A stretch of 43,039 bases of DNA from an uncultured Saprospiraceae bacterium (GTDB lineage Bacteria > Bacteroidota > Bacteroidia > Chitinophagales > Saprospiraceae), in assembly GCA_947311105.1 (NCBI GenBank), contig CAMZKG010000048.1, forward strand, positions 1 through 43,039, written 5' to 3'. Each line of letters begins with the position of its first letter. Position 1 is the first letter of the stretch. Below the pieces are notes generated by a model that saw only the letters and a program-made list of their open reading frames with translations, was not told where the DNA came from and ran no database searches. The position numbers were made by a program, and so were the translations under genes. Below, in pieces: positions 15,574 through 23,162 of this stretch.

Positions 15574-16581
15574 CTATTTTATTAGGTTTAAAGCATCGGA
15601 AGCCTTAGTGAGCTCGGGGTCAAATTTTAGTGCTTGTTCGTAGTCATTTTTGGCGGCTCCTAAGTTGCCTAATTGTCCAAAAGTAAAACCCCGATAGTAG
15701 TAGGCTTTCGCAAAAGTTGGATTGGTTTTTACCGCAAGGTCAAATTGACGATTGGCCAATTTGACGGAGTCAATAGTCAAATACATGATGCCAGCATTGA
15801 AAAAAGCATCGCTATATTGTGGGTCAAGTAAGGCAATCTTTCTATACGTGTCAATACTTTCTTGAAAGCGGTCATGGTTGCCCAAAAATAGGGCGTAGCT
15901 ATTCAGTGCATAGACATTATTAGAGTCAATAGCAATGGCTGTTTTGAAGTACTTTTCGGAGATATTGGGGCCTTTTTCACTCCAAAGGTTGCCCAAATTA
16001 ATCCACCCGTCCAGGATGTCAGGATCAAGATCTACTGCTTTTTGATAGCTCTTGATGGCTCTTGTGGTATCTGTCAATTCTTTAAAGTTTTGCCCATAAA
16101 GAAAATAGGCTTTTGCATTCTCTGGGTCACGCAAAAGTAAGGCATTTAGGGCAGAAGATGATTGCTGATATTGTTTAAGGATATGGTAGATTTCGGCCTG
16201 CTTTAATAGGCACTCTATATTGTCAGGGAAGCGATACACCGCACTGTTTGTTACTCTGATGGCGTCTTTTGAGCGGTTATAGTCCAAAAGGACATCTCCT
16301 AAAAACAGATAGTACTCGTACTTCGTAGAATCCATTTTTAGTGCGTGGTTGATGTCTAAAATAGCTTCATCATAGCCACCTATGCGCCGATATGCTTGTG
16401 CGCGGGAGACATACAAGGAGACATCATCGGGGTTTTGGGTGATTTTTTGGGTGATATTGTCGATTGCAGGGTTGCCCGTTTGCGCCACAGCATCTGACTT
16501 TTGAGCTGGTTCGGGGTCATTTTTACAAGCAGTTATGTTAGCTATAGCAAGGGCAAGCAGGATATATTTTAGAAGCTTCAT
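15574..16581 (-). CDS. TPR-repeat lipoprotein
   Basis: 335 residues from the ATG at 16581. The N-terminus is a lipoprotein signal (MKLLKYILLALAIANITAC), with Cys 19 as the lipidation site, so the mature protein is periplasmic or anchored in a membrane. The rest is about seven tetratricopeptide repeats (for example VSLYVSRAQAYRRIGGYDEA, YFLYGQNFKELTDTTRAIKS and AYYYRGFTFGQLGNLGAAKN). TPR arrays bind protein partners; no enzymatic motif is seen. Neighbouring genes do not reveal the partner. Confidence 0.85.
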   Translation of the reverse strand: MKLLKYILLALAIANITACKNDPEPAQKSDAVAQTGNPAIDNITQKITQNPDDVSLYVSRAQAYRRIGGYDEAILDINHALKMDSTKYEYYLFLGDVLLDYNRSKDAIRVTNSAVYRFPDNIECLLKQAEIYHILKQYQQSSSALNALLLRDPENAKAYFLYGQNFKELTDTTRAIKSYQKAVDLDPDILDGWINLGNLWSEKGPNISEKYFKTAIAIDSNNVYALNSYALFLGNHDRFQESIDTYRKIALLDPQYSDAFFNAGIMYLTIDSVKLANRQFDLAVKTNPTFAKAYYYRGFTFGQLGNLGAAKNDYEQALKFDPELTKASDALNLIK

Positions 16582-16721
16582 CTGATTTTGTTTAGATTGC
16601 AACCATTCACTAAAAGAAATTGTATTCTTGCAGCAACAGCAATTTTACTGCAAAGTAAACGAGTCTAGGATGACTTTTGTCTTAGAAAGCCCTATTTTTT
16701 TTAGGATATCCAAAAAAAAGC

Positions 16722-16729
16722 TATCTTTG
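16722..16729 (+). promoter_or_regulatory. Bacteroidota -7 element (TATCTTTG) of rsgA
   Basis: TATCTTTG about 30 nt before the TTG start of rsgA. Confidence 0.6.
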
Positions 16730-16758
16730 ACGACTCGAAAAAACTCAAAAAAGATTAT

Positions 16759-17736
16759 TTGAATACAGGAATCGTCATTAAATCTACGGGTAGTTGGTAC
16801 AAAATACTACCTGTTAGCGAAAATCAGAAAATCGAACATTGGTCAGACGATGTAGTCGTTGAAGCCCGAATTAAAGGGAAGTTTCGGTTGGCGGGCTTAT
16901 CAATTACTAACCCGATTGCCGTGGGGGATGTCGTCGATTATGAGCTTGAGCAGGAAGGTAAGGGGATGATTAAGCATATTCATCCACGAAAAAACTATGT
17001 GGCTAGACAATCCCCACGCAAAAAACATGAACTTCATCTTTTGGCAAGTAATGTGGATCAAGCTGTTTTGGTGGTCTCTCTAAAATTTCCCGACCTAAAG
17101 TTGGGGTTTATTGATCGTTTTTTGTTGATGACTGAGCCACAAGATATTCCTGTGATTATCTTGGTGAATAAGATTGACCTGTTAGAAGAAGATGATTTTG
17201 ATTGGTTGGGTGGCTTGGCTATGATGTATGAAAAAATTGGTTATAAGGTATTACCGATTTCGGCAACGAATGGGGATGGCATCGATACGTTGAAAGAACT
17301 ATTAAAAGATAAGCAAACGTTGATTAGCGGTCAGTCGGGCGTGGGTAAATCTACACTTTTAAATGCCTTAGAGCCTGAGCTGGATATTAAAGTAGCACCG
17401 ATATCTGATTATATGGGTAAAGGTCAGCATACTACTACTTTTGCAGAAATGCACTCTTTAAGTTTTGGGGCACGCATTATTGATACGCCAGGGATTAAAA
17501 CCTTGTCTTTCAACAACTTAGAGCCGCAAGATGTTGTTCATAATTATCGAGAGTTTTTTATTGCTTCCGCAAATTGTAAGTTTGGGGGCAATTGCCTTCA
17601 TAGAAACGAGCCGAAGTGTGCGGTAAAAGATGCGATTGAGTCAGGAGAAATTAGTGATATTCGGTACGCCAGTTATCTTCAAATCTTAGAAGAAGTCGAA
17701 GCTCAAAATCACTGGGAGAGACATAAGAAGATGTAA
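16759..17736 (+). CDS. rsgA: Small ribosomal subunit biogenesis GTPase RsgA
   Basis: 325 residues starting with TTG at 16759; the encoded NTGIVIKSTGSWYKIL is the expected RsgA N-terminus, so the start is secure although not ATG. RsgA is a circularly permuted GTPase that checks late 30S maturation. Visible: OB domain (1-75); permuted G motifs in the order NKID (G4), then GQSGVGKST (G1), then DTPGIKTL (G3); and the C-terminal zinc site (CKFGGNCLHRNEPKC). The stop codon lies inside a perfect 14-bp hairpin. Confidence 0.95.
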   Translation: MNTGIVIKSTGSWYKILPVSENQKIEHWSDDVVVEARIKGKFRLAGLSITNPIAVGDVVDYELEQEGKGMIKHIHPRKNYVARQSPRKKHELHLLASNVDQAVLVVSLKFPDLKLGFIDRFLLMTEPQDIPVIILVNKIDLLEEDDFDWLGGLAMMYEKIGYKVLPISATNGDGIDTLKELLKDKQTLISGQSGVGKSTLLNALEPELDIKVAPISDYMGKGQHTTTFAEMHSLSFGARIIDTPGIKTLSFNNLEPQDVVHNYREFFIASANCKFGGNCLHRNEPKCAVKDAIESGEISDIRYASYLQILEEVEAQNHWERHKKM

Positions 17737-17766
17737 ATTAGAATTACAGACATAATTCTAATTTAC
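17733..17766. terminator. Perfect AT-rich hairpin at the rsgA stop
   Basis: GTAAATTAGAATTA and TAATTCTAATTTAC form a perfect 14-bp stem with a 6-nt loop. The rsgA stop codon is inside the stem. It lacks a clear U run, so it may be a bidirectional terminator or a 3'-end stabiliser between rsgA and the converging microprotein gene. Confidence 0.6.
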
Positions 17767-17784
17767 ACCTATACTTCAAAGAGA

Positions 17785-17895
17785 TTATTTGATGACTCCG
17801 ATTGCTGTTAAAAATAAAAAGGTAGAGCTCCCTAAGATTAACCAAAAACGGATATCATAGATTAGTTTCTCTTCTTTTTCATCTGTGTATTGCAT
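17785..17895 (-). CDS. Small single-pass membrane protein, 36 residues
   Basis: An ATG at 17895 opens a 36-codon frame: a charged N-terminus (MQYTDEKEEKLIYDIRFW) followed by one hydrophobic segment (LILGSSTFLFLTAIGVIK) and a TAA stop at 17785-17787. The layout (acidic head, a single transmembrane helix, a terminal Lys) is typical of genuine membrane microproteins. It lies in a 334-bp gap that would otherwise be empty. The start is preceded by an AT-rich stretch. No family is recognised. It faces rsgA across the hairpin at 17733-17766 and lies downstream of the Crp/Fnr gene on the same strand. Confidence 0.55.
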   Translation of the reverse strand: MQYTDEKEEKLIYDIRFWLILGSSTFLFLTAIGVIK

Positions 17896-18070
17896 AGTTT
17901 AATTTTTTTTGAGAATAGTTAGTATCCCAAAGCATATTGGGATGCAGTTAAGTATTCTTGTTGAAAAAAATTAGGGCGTTAACCTAGGCTATGCAAAACG
18001 GATGCCATATCGATATCGAGTAATGTGAATGGTTGGTTAAGTGTGTCAGTCAAATTGGTGCAAAATCAAG

Positions 18071-18757
18071 CTATAATTCGTTGCGTAATTGCTCTAAATC
18101 CCTGATTAATAGCCTTTTGCGATTGAAAGTGAGTAGGTTGCGTGTGCGCAAATCATTAAGGATGGTAGTGACTGTTTGTCGAGAAGTGGCCGTTAGATTA
18201 GCGATTTCTTGATGAGTAAAGAAGCTTTTAACAAGCGTTTCGTATCCGACTCTCATGCCTTTTTTGTCCGCAAGGTCTAGCAAGAAACCAATGACACGGC
18301 TGCGGGAGTCTTTAAAAACTAAAGATTCGAGCCTTTTTTCCATTTCAAGCACTCTAGAGCCCATTATTTTGAGCAAAAAAGTTTGTAGGTCGCTTCTATC
18401 TTTGAGCAGTCCGGTCATGTCTGATTTGGACATGGCACACAGGGTGGTTGGTTCAAGTGCTTGCGCAAAATCTCTCCGTTTTTCTTCCCCAATTAAGGCC
18501 AGCTCGCCAAATACTTCACCTTGATGGATGATTGCTTTGAGCACTTCCTTGTCTCCTTCTCCGTAGGAGCCGATTTTTATTCGACCAGAAGTGATATAAA
18601 AAAGCATATCAGATTCATCTTGGGGGACATAGATAAACTCTCCTTTTTTATAGGTTTTGTGTACAAATGTTGTTTCTTGGGCAGCATATTTATTAGGGCA
18701 AAAAATCCCCGATAAATCAATGTTTTCTAAAAACCAAAATGAATTTTTACCTTCCAT
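18071..18757 (-). CDS. Crp/Fnr-family transcriptional regulator
   Basis: 228 residues. The N-terminal cyclic-nucleotide-binding-type beta barrel covers about 20-140 (YKKGEFIYVPQDESDMLFYI..., GEVFGELALIGEEKRRDFAQ) and the C-terminal helix-turn-helix about 165-225 (THQEIANLTATSRQTVTTIL). The barrel has the GELAL and RRDF phosphate-binding-cassette-like stretch, so a nucleotide effector is possible. There is no Cys cluster for an Fe-S centre of the FNR type. It is divergent from the coiled-coil gene at 18991 across a 233-bp spacer holding an inverted repeat, so autoregulation or control of that neighbour is plausible. Confidence 0.85.
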   Translation of the reverse strand: MEGKNSFWFLENIDLSGIFCPNKYAAQETTFVHKTYKKGEFIYVPQDESDMLFYITSGRIKIGSYGEGDKEVLKAIIHQGEVFGELALIGEEKRRDFAQALEPTTLCAMSKSDMTGLLKDRSDLQTFLLKIMGSRVLEMEKRLESLVFKDSRSRVIGFLLDLADKKGMRVGYETLVKSFFTHQEIANLTATSRQTVTTILNDLRTRNLLTFNRKRLLIRDLEQLRNEL

Positions 18758-18935
18758 AATCTCTTGCTTCCATTATTTTGTTACTCCGCCATAACTTAAA
18801 GACAAGTTAGACAAAATATTGTTTTTGCTGTGAAGAGATGTATTAAAAGGTCTGCTAGGCTACATTGTGGATGTTAGCTAAAAAATAGGAGTGATAGCAA
18901 TCATTTAAGAAGGGCACTGAATTTTACTTTTTTTT

Positions 18936-18961
18936 ACGCATTAATGCATATATTTATGCGT
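18936..18961. promoter_or_regulatory. Inverted repeat in the divergent crp-like/coiled-coil promoter region
   Basis: ACGCATTAAT and ATTTATGCGT are inverted arms (9 of 10 matching) around a 6-nt centre, 30 bp before the ATG at 18991. Its size suits a dimeric regulator such as the adjacent Crp/Fnr protein, though it does not resemble the E. coli CRP site TGTGA-N6-TCACA. Confidence 0.4.
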
Positions 18962-18990
18962 TGTAAATTACACCATTAAATGTAGAAGAG

Positions 18991-19380
18991 ATGAGTGAAG
19001 TAAAAAAAGCACGATTAGAAGATTTGCATGTAGAGCTCAATGAGTGGGCAAGCCAGTTAGACTTTTATAAAGATGAAGTTAATGTGTTTGAATCAAGGCT
19101 AAGTGAGTTAGTTCAGCGGTTTACTGCTCGAAAAGTCCTTGCGGAAATTGAACGATTCCAAAATCAATTTATCCGGCAAAGAGAAGTCGTTGATATCCTT
19201 CATCATCGTATAGGAGAAAAACGAAGAGCGTTAGAGCAATTTACCCGCAAAAACCCAAAACTAGCGGATTTAGCGGTCTATTCAGATCACGATGACCTGC
19301 GAGAAGAAATGGCATCTTTCCATAGAATCTACAAAGACCTAAAAAAGGACTACAACAAGCTTTTGTTGCGGCTGCTTTAG
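18991..19380 (+). CDS. Conserved-type coiled-coil protein of unknown function
   Basis: 129 residues, highly charged and almost entirely helical, with heptad-like patterns across most of its length (for example LHVELNEWASQLDFYKDEV and FQNQFIRQREVVDILHHRI). No signal peptide, cysteine or catalytic motif. I do not recognise a family. It lies 42 bp upstream of the ABC-F gene, which has its own promoter element, and is divergent from the Crp/Fnr regulator. A structural or stress-related role is possible but not shown. Confidence 0.6.
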   Translation: MSEVKKARLEDLHVELNEWASQLDFYKDEVNVFESRLSELVQRFTARKVLAEIERFQNQFIRQREVVDILHHRIGEKRRALEQFTRKNPKLADLAVYSDHDDLREEMASFHRIYKDLKKDYNKLLLRLL

Positions 19381-19409
19381 CGGAAGTGTCAATAAACGCT
19401 TTTTTCTTC

Positions 19410-19417
19410 TATCTTTG
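19410..19417 (+). promoter_or_regulatory. Bacteroidota -7 element (TATCTTTG) touching the ABC-F start
   Basis: TATCTTTG ends only five bases before the ATG at 19423. Initiation would fall at or next to the start codon, predicting a leaderless or near-leaderless mRNA. Confidence 0.55.
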
Positions 19418-19422
19418 CATCA

Positions 19423-21267
19423 ATGATATATTTAGAAGCTGTACACATCACCAAGACCTACGGAGAGAAGGTTCTTTTTGAAGATTTGAACTTTACGATA
19501 AGTGAAGGGCAAAAGATTGCCTTGGTCGCTAGAAATGGCACAGGAAAAACATCTTTGTTTCGTATCCTAGCGGGCGAAGAAAAGTCCGAAGGCTATACGT
19601 CCAAGCTATTGATTAGCAAGAATAAACGGGTCGGGATATTGACCCAAGAGCCCCAGTTTGACCCACAAATGACCGTCTTGGAAGCTGCCCTTTCGGGCGA
19701 AATACCGGAGTTGCAGGCTGTCGTCGCTTACGAAAAAGCATTGCTTGATGATAATCATGAAGCCCTAAAAAAAGCCACCGACCAAATGGATGCGCTAAAG
19801 GCTTGGGATGTGGACAGCCGACTAAAAGAAATTCTTTTTAAGCTTAATTTGGACAATTTAGGCGCCTTGATGGGGACACTATCGGGTGGGCAAGTTAAGC
19901 GGGTAGCTTTAGCTAATCTTATTGTTCAGGATGCGGACTTTTTGATAATGGATGAGCCGACCAATCACCTGGATATTGATATGATTGAGTGGTTAGAAGC
20001 CTATTTGACTAAGCCGTCGGTTACTTTGTTGATGGTGACGCACGATCGGTATTTTTTGGATAGAGTTTGTGATAATATTTTGGAGCTCGAAGGTGGTAAG
20101 CTATACAAGCATCGGGGGGGCTATGGTGTCTATTTGGAAAATAAAGCGATTCGAGAAGAAGTAGATGGTGCCCAGCTGACACGGGACAAAAAACTTTTGA
20201 GCAAAGAGCTAACTTGGTTGAGACGCCAGCCCAAGGCACGGAGTACAAAGGCGAAGTCTAGGATTGATGGATTCTATGAGCTAAAAGAAAAGACGGAGCG
20301 GGATACTGGGCCGATAGATATCAAAATCTCCGTAAAAGTCGAGCGGCTAGGCTCAAAAATTCTTGAAGCCGAGTACATCTCTAAGAGCTTTGGAGAAAAG
20401 GTTTTGGTCAAGGATTTTCATTATAAATTTAAGAAAGGAGAAAAAGTAGGGGTTGTAGGACCCAATGGGGTCGGAAAATCGACCTTTATCAAGTTATTAA
20501 CGGGACATTTGAAGCCAGATAGTGGCAAAGTCATCGTCGGGGTAAATACCAAGTTTGGGTATTATTCGCAGGATGGCTTGCAGGTAGATGGAGACAAACG
20601 GGTGATTGATGTTGTACGGGATATAGCAGATTATATTCCGATGTCGAGTGGTCGAGATATGTCAGCAGAACAATTATTGGAGCGCTTTATGTTTTCGCGC
20701 AAGCATCAGCAAGTATTTGTCTCGCAGTTGAGTGGGGGAGAGCTGCGTCGATTGTATTTGATGACGGTTTTGATGCAAAATCCCAATTTTTTGATTTTGG
20801 ATGAGCCAACAAATGACTTGGACATCATCACACTGAATATTTTAGAAGAGTTTTTGGAGCAATATACGGGCTGTGTACTTGTTGTGACGCATGACCGATA
20901 TTTTATGGATAAGATTGTGGATCATCTATTCATTTTTGAAGGTAACGGCAAGATTAAGGACTTTAATGGGACTTATACCGAATATCGAGATGCTTCCCTT
21001 CTAGCAGCCAAAGCTTCCGCAAAAAAATCTACTTCCGTAAAAAAAGCACCCACCGAAACCGTCATTTCCTACGAAAATCAAAAGAAAATCAAGAATCTGG
21101 AAAGAGATATTGAGCGGTTACATGCCCAAAAAACAGAATTAACAGCCCAGTTTTATGATGGTAATTTATCGCAAGATGAGATTATGGCCCTTTCGGAAAA
21201 ATTAGAAGCACTCAAAGAAAAAATTGACACAAAGGAGATGGCTTGGATGGAGCTGATGGAAGGTTAG
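19423..21267 (+). CDS. ABC-F family ATPase (Uup-like)
   Basis: 614 residues with two ABC ATPase domains in one chain and no membrane segment. Domain 1 has ARNGTGKTSLF, LSGGQVKRVALA and MDEPTNHLDI. Domain 2 has GPNGVGKSTFIK, LSGGELRRLYL and LDEPTNDLDI. Between them is the charged inter-domain linker of ABC-F proteins (TRDKKLLSKELTWLRRQPKA), and the C-terminus (about 545-614) is a coiled coil as in Uup. ABC-F proteins bind the ribosomal E site and act in translation or ribosome rescue, some in antibiotic resistance. The coiled-coil tail and general similarity favour the Uup subgroup. A 20-bp perfect palindrome follows three bases after the stop. Confidence 0.9.
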   Translation: MIYLEAVHITKTYGEKVLFEDLNFTISEGQKIALVARNGTGKTSLFRILAGEEKSEGYTSKLLISKNKRVGILTQEPQFDPQMTVLEAALSGEIPELQAVVAYEKALLDDNHEALKKATDQMDALKAWDVDSRLKEILFKLNLDNLGALMGTLSGGQVKRVALANLIVQDADFLIMDEPTNHLDIDMIEWLEAYLTKPSVTLLMVTHDRYFLDRVCDNILELEGGKLYKHRGGYGVYLENKAIREEVDGAQLTRDKKLLSKELTWLRRQPKARSTKAKSRIDGFYELKEKTERDTGPIDIKISVKVERLGSKILEAEYISKSFGEKVLVKDFHYKFKKGEKVGVVGPNGVGKSTFIKLLTGHLKPDSGKVIVGVNTKFGYYSQDGLQVDGDKRVIDVVRDIADYIPMSSGRDMSAEQLLERFMFSRKHQQVFVSQLSGGELRRLYLMTVLMQNPNFLILDEPTNDLDIITLNILEEFLEQYTGCVLVVTHDRYFMDKIVDHLFIFEGNGKIKDFNGTYTEYRDASLLAAKASAKKSTSVKKAPTETVISYENQKKIKNLERDIERLHAQKTELTAQFYDGNLSQDEIMALSEKLEALKEKIDTKEMAWMELMEG

Positions 21268-21270
21268 TAG

Positions 21271-21290
21271 AGCCGAACGGCCGTTCGGCT
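21271..21290. repeat. GAACGGCCGTTC palindrome, copy 1
   Basis: Perfect 20-bp palindrome with core CGAACGGCCGTTCG, three bases after the ABC-F stop. The same core occurs at 23122-23137 and 24920-24937. As RNA it would form an 8-bp stem with a GGCC loop. No U run follows. Confidence 0.85.
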
Positions 21291-21616
21291 GTCTAGCAAT
21301 CACATTACAGGTGAAAAAGGATAAGGAGAAAAGGTGGTTGAAAGGTGGAGTGTAGCCCTATGAAATAGGTTGCAAGATGGGTGGTCAACTGTAGAACAAG
21401 ACCTAGAAGTGTGATGCAAGGCAGAGACTTTGAAGAGCAAAGCGATACCGAAAAAGAAGAAGTCATAACACAACTGCACCAAATATGGCTAATCCCTTAT
21501 GACAAGGTAGTCAATCAAACCATCGGATTCAATTAAATAAGAAATGTTTTCTGATTTTGCTATTCAGAAAGTGCTCCTAGACTCTAAACTTAAATGCACC
21601 AATAACTTCTTTATCT
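21291..21616. other. Intergenic stretch with a possible degenerate reading frame
   Basis: No intact gene is seen. A short plus-strand frame at about 21416-21535 reads MQGRDFEEQSDTEKEEVITQ LHQ before a stop; its composition faintly recalls the C-terminus of IS3-type OrfA proteins (an acidic stretch before LHQQIGQL), but the match is short and the upstream part is broken by stops. Treated as non-coding here. Confidence 0.25.
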
Positions 21617-21658
21617 TTTATAAACGCTTGCGTTTATAAAAAAAAGCTTGTATGTTTG
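21617..21658 (+). promoter_or_regulatory. TetR operator overlapping the promoter of the tetR operon
   Basis: TTTATAAACGC and GCGTTTATAAA (21617-21640) are perfect 11-bp inverted arms around TT. The TTG at 21628-21630, in the centre of the palindrome, is placed 20 bp before a TATGTTTG -7 element (21651-21658). The operator would therefore cover the -33 element, the standard layout for autorepression by a TetR protein. Confidence 0.7.
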
Positions 21659-21687
21659 CATTTATTAAACGTAACCGTCTAAATAAC

Positions 21688-22239
21688 ATGCCAAAAATAA
21701 TCGCAAAGAAACAAGATTGGATAATCTTAGGATATAAGCTATTTGCGGAGCAAGGGGTTGCAGGAATAGTTGTTGAAAAGATGGCCAAAAAACTGAAAGT
21801 AAATAAATCCAGTTTTTATTGGCATTTTAAAACCAAAAAAGCCTTTATTGCAGAAATAGTATCATTTTGGATTACAACAAATACAAACCAAATTATATCC
21901 ATGACAGATAGTGAAAAATCGGGCAAAGAAAAATTTGAAAAATTAATTGAGCTTTTTTTTAAGAAAGAGCCTTTTTTGGATTTTAATTTCTTCCTAAAAA
22001 GATATGCTTTGAAAGTTAAAAACATTCAGTTGGTCATCGATAAGATTGATAATCAAAGAGTTGAATATACAAAAAACATTCTAAAGGAAATTGGTTTTAA
22101 TGAAAATGATGCCAAAATCAAAGCACTATTGTTTTATAAGTATTTGATTGGTTACCACGAAATGATACGCTACAAAAAGCAGAGTGTAAATTACACAAAA
22201 GAAGTGAAAGCTGAAATAAATCAGTTCATAAAATTCTAA
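21688..22239 (+). CDS. TetR/AcrR-family transcriptional regulator
   Basis: 183 residues from the ATG at 21688. The ATG at 21652 is excluded because it lies inside the TATGTTTG promoter element. The N-terminal helix-turn-helix is typical (DWIILGYKLFAEQGVAGIVV then KKLKVNKSSFYWHFKTKKAF). The ligand domain is helical, Lys/Phe-rich and not recognisable by ligand. It heads a three-gene operon: two membrane-protein genes follow at 4 bp and with an 8-bp overlap. The perfect palindrome in its promoter is the likely operator. The cassette is visibly more AT- and Lys-rich than its flanks and is bracketed by matching palindromes, so horizontal gain is possible. Confidence 0.88.
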   Translation: MPKIIAKKQDWIILGYKLFAEQGVAGIVVEKMAKKLKVNKSSFYWHFKTKKAFIAEIVSFWITTNTNQIISMTDSEKSGKEKFEKLIELFFKKEPFLDFNFFLKRYALKVKNIQLVIDKIDNQRVEYTKNILKEIGFNENDAKIKALLFYKYLIGYHEMIRYKKQSVNYTKEVKAEINQFIKF

Positions 22240-22242
22240 AGA

Positions 22243-22635
22243 ATGAAAGCAAGAAATAAATACTGGATAACCGCAGGAATTTTGAACCTGATTACCTTTT
22301 TTTTACATCTGATTGGGGGGCAATTAGACCTTGTAAATCCAATGCTTGAAACATCCTTGAGTGTGGAAAAAAGCGCTCAATTGGTTGGTGCATGGAATAT
22401 GGTGACCATAATTCTGATAGCTACGTCTTATATTTTGTTGTCAGCGGGATTTGGAAAAAAATATTCAGCAAATATAGAGCTGATAAAAATGGTTGGTTAT
22501 TTAAATCTATCTTTTTGTCTGCCATTTATCATTGCTGGCTTCTATTATGGTTTGCTAGTTCCCCAATGGATATTTTTTCTTCCGATAGGCATTTTTATAA
22601 TGATAGGATTGAAAAAAAATACAGAAAATGCTTAA
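22243..22635 (+). CDS. Four-helix membrane protein of unknown function (TetR operon, first)
   Basis: 130 residues with four predicted membrane segments (YWITAGILNLITFFLHLIGG; LVGAWNMVTIILIATSYILL; VGYLNLSFCLPFIIAGFYYG; WIFFLPIGIFIMIGL). No catalytic or transport motif is recognised. It starts three bases after tetR and ends overlapping the next gene by 8 bp (ATG at 22628 inside its 3' end), so the three are translationally linked. The opening GILNLITFFLHLIGG resembles the opening of the next protein, pointing to an old duplication. Confidence 0.7.
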   Translation: MKARNKYWITAGILNLITFFLHLIGGQLDLVNPMLETSLSVEKSAQLVGAWNMVTIILIATSYILLSAGFGKKYSANIELIKMVGYLNLSFCLPFIIAGFYYGLLVPQWIFFLPIGIFIMIGLKKNTENA

Positions 22636-23053
22636 AATAGGGGGAGTACTAAATATTATTATTGCAGTTGCTCATATCATAGGGTTGTTTTGGGCAGAAA
22701 AAATGTTTGAGAAAACTGGCGTCGGAGAAGGGATGAAAGAGCTTGCGCAAATCCATCCTTCTGTTCCATATTTGTTGACAATTTTCGTTGCAATGCTATT
22801 TTTTATTTTTGGAATTTATGGCGTTTGGGCTAATAGCAAAACAAGAAAATTGCCTTTTTTAAAAATTGGGATATTTGCAATTGCTTTTATCTATCTTTTT
22901 AGGGGGATTGGAGAGCAAGCATATAGTCTTATCAATGGCACAATAACAACATCCGAAACGATCCAATCTGTTGTTGCAATAATTATTGGCTCACTTTTTT
23001 TGTTTGGCGGCTTGAAAAAATGGAAGGCATTATCAGCTTTTAGAAAAAAATAG
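22628..23053 (+). CDS. Four-helix membrane protein of unknown function (TetR operon, second)
   Basis: 141 residues with four predicted membrane segments (IGGVLNIIIAVAHIIGLFWA; YLLTIFVAMLFFIFGIYGVW; IGIFAIAFIYLFRGIGEQAY; QSVVAIIIGSLFLFGGL) and a basic C-terminal tail. It is likely paralogous to the preceding protein: both begin with a G(I/V)LN...H.IG helix and have the same topology. Under TetR control a role in tolerance to a membrane-active compound is conceivable, but no efflux family is recognised. Confidence 0.7.
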   Translation: MLKIGGVLNIIIAVAHIIGLFWAEKMFEKTGVGEGMKELAQIHPSVPYLLTIFVAMLFFIFGIYGVWANSKTRKLPFLKIGIFAIAFIYLFRGIGEQAYSLINGTITTSETIQSVVAIIIGSLFLFGGLKKWKALSAFRKK

Positions 23054-23121
23054 CTTAAGAAAAATCTTGTCCAATCTTAACCATTAATCTTTCACCTTTC
23101 AGCATGCTGACTACTAGAAAC

Positions 23122-23137
23122 CCGAACGGCCGTTCGG
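23122..23137. repeat. GAACGGCCGTTC palindrome, copy 2
   Basis: A 16-bp perfect palindrome (CCGAACGGCCGTTCGG) between the stop of the membrane protein (23053) and the stop of convergent corA (23163). A separate short palindrome CAGCATGCTG lies at about 23101. Confidence 0.85.
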
Positions 23138-23162
23138 CTCGACATCCCTTCATCATTAACCT

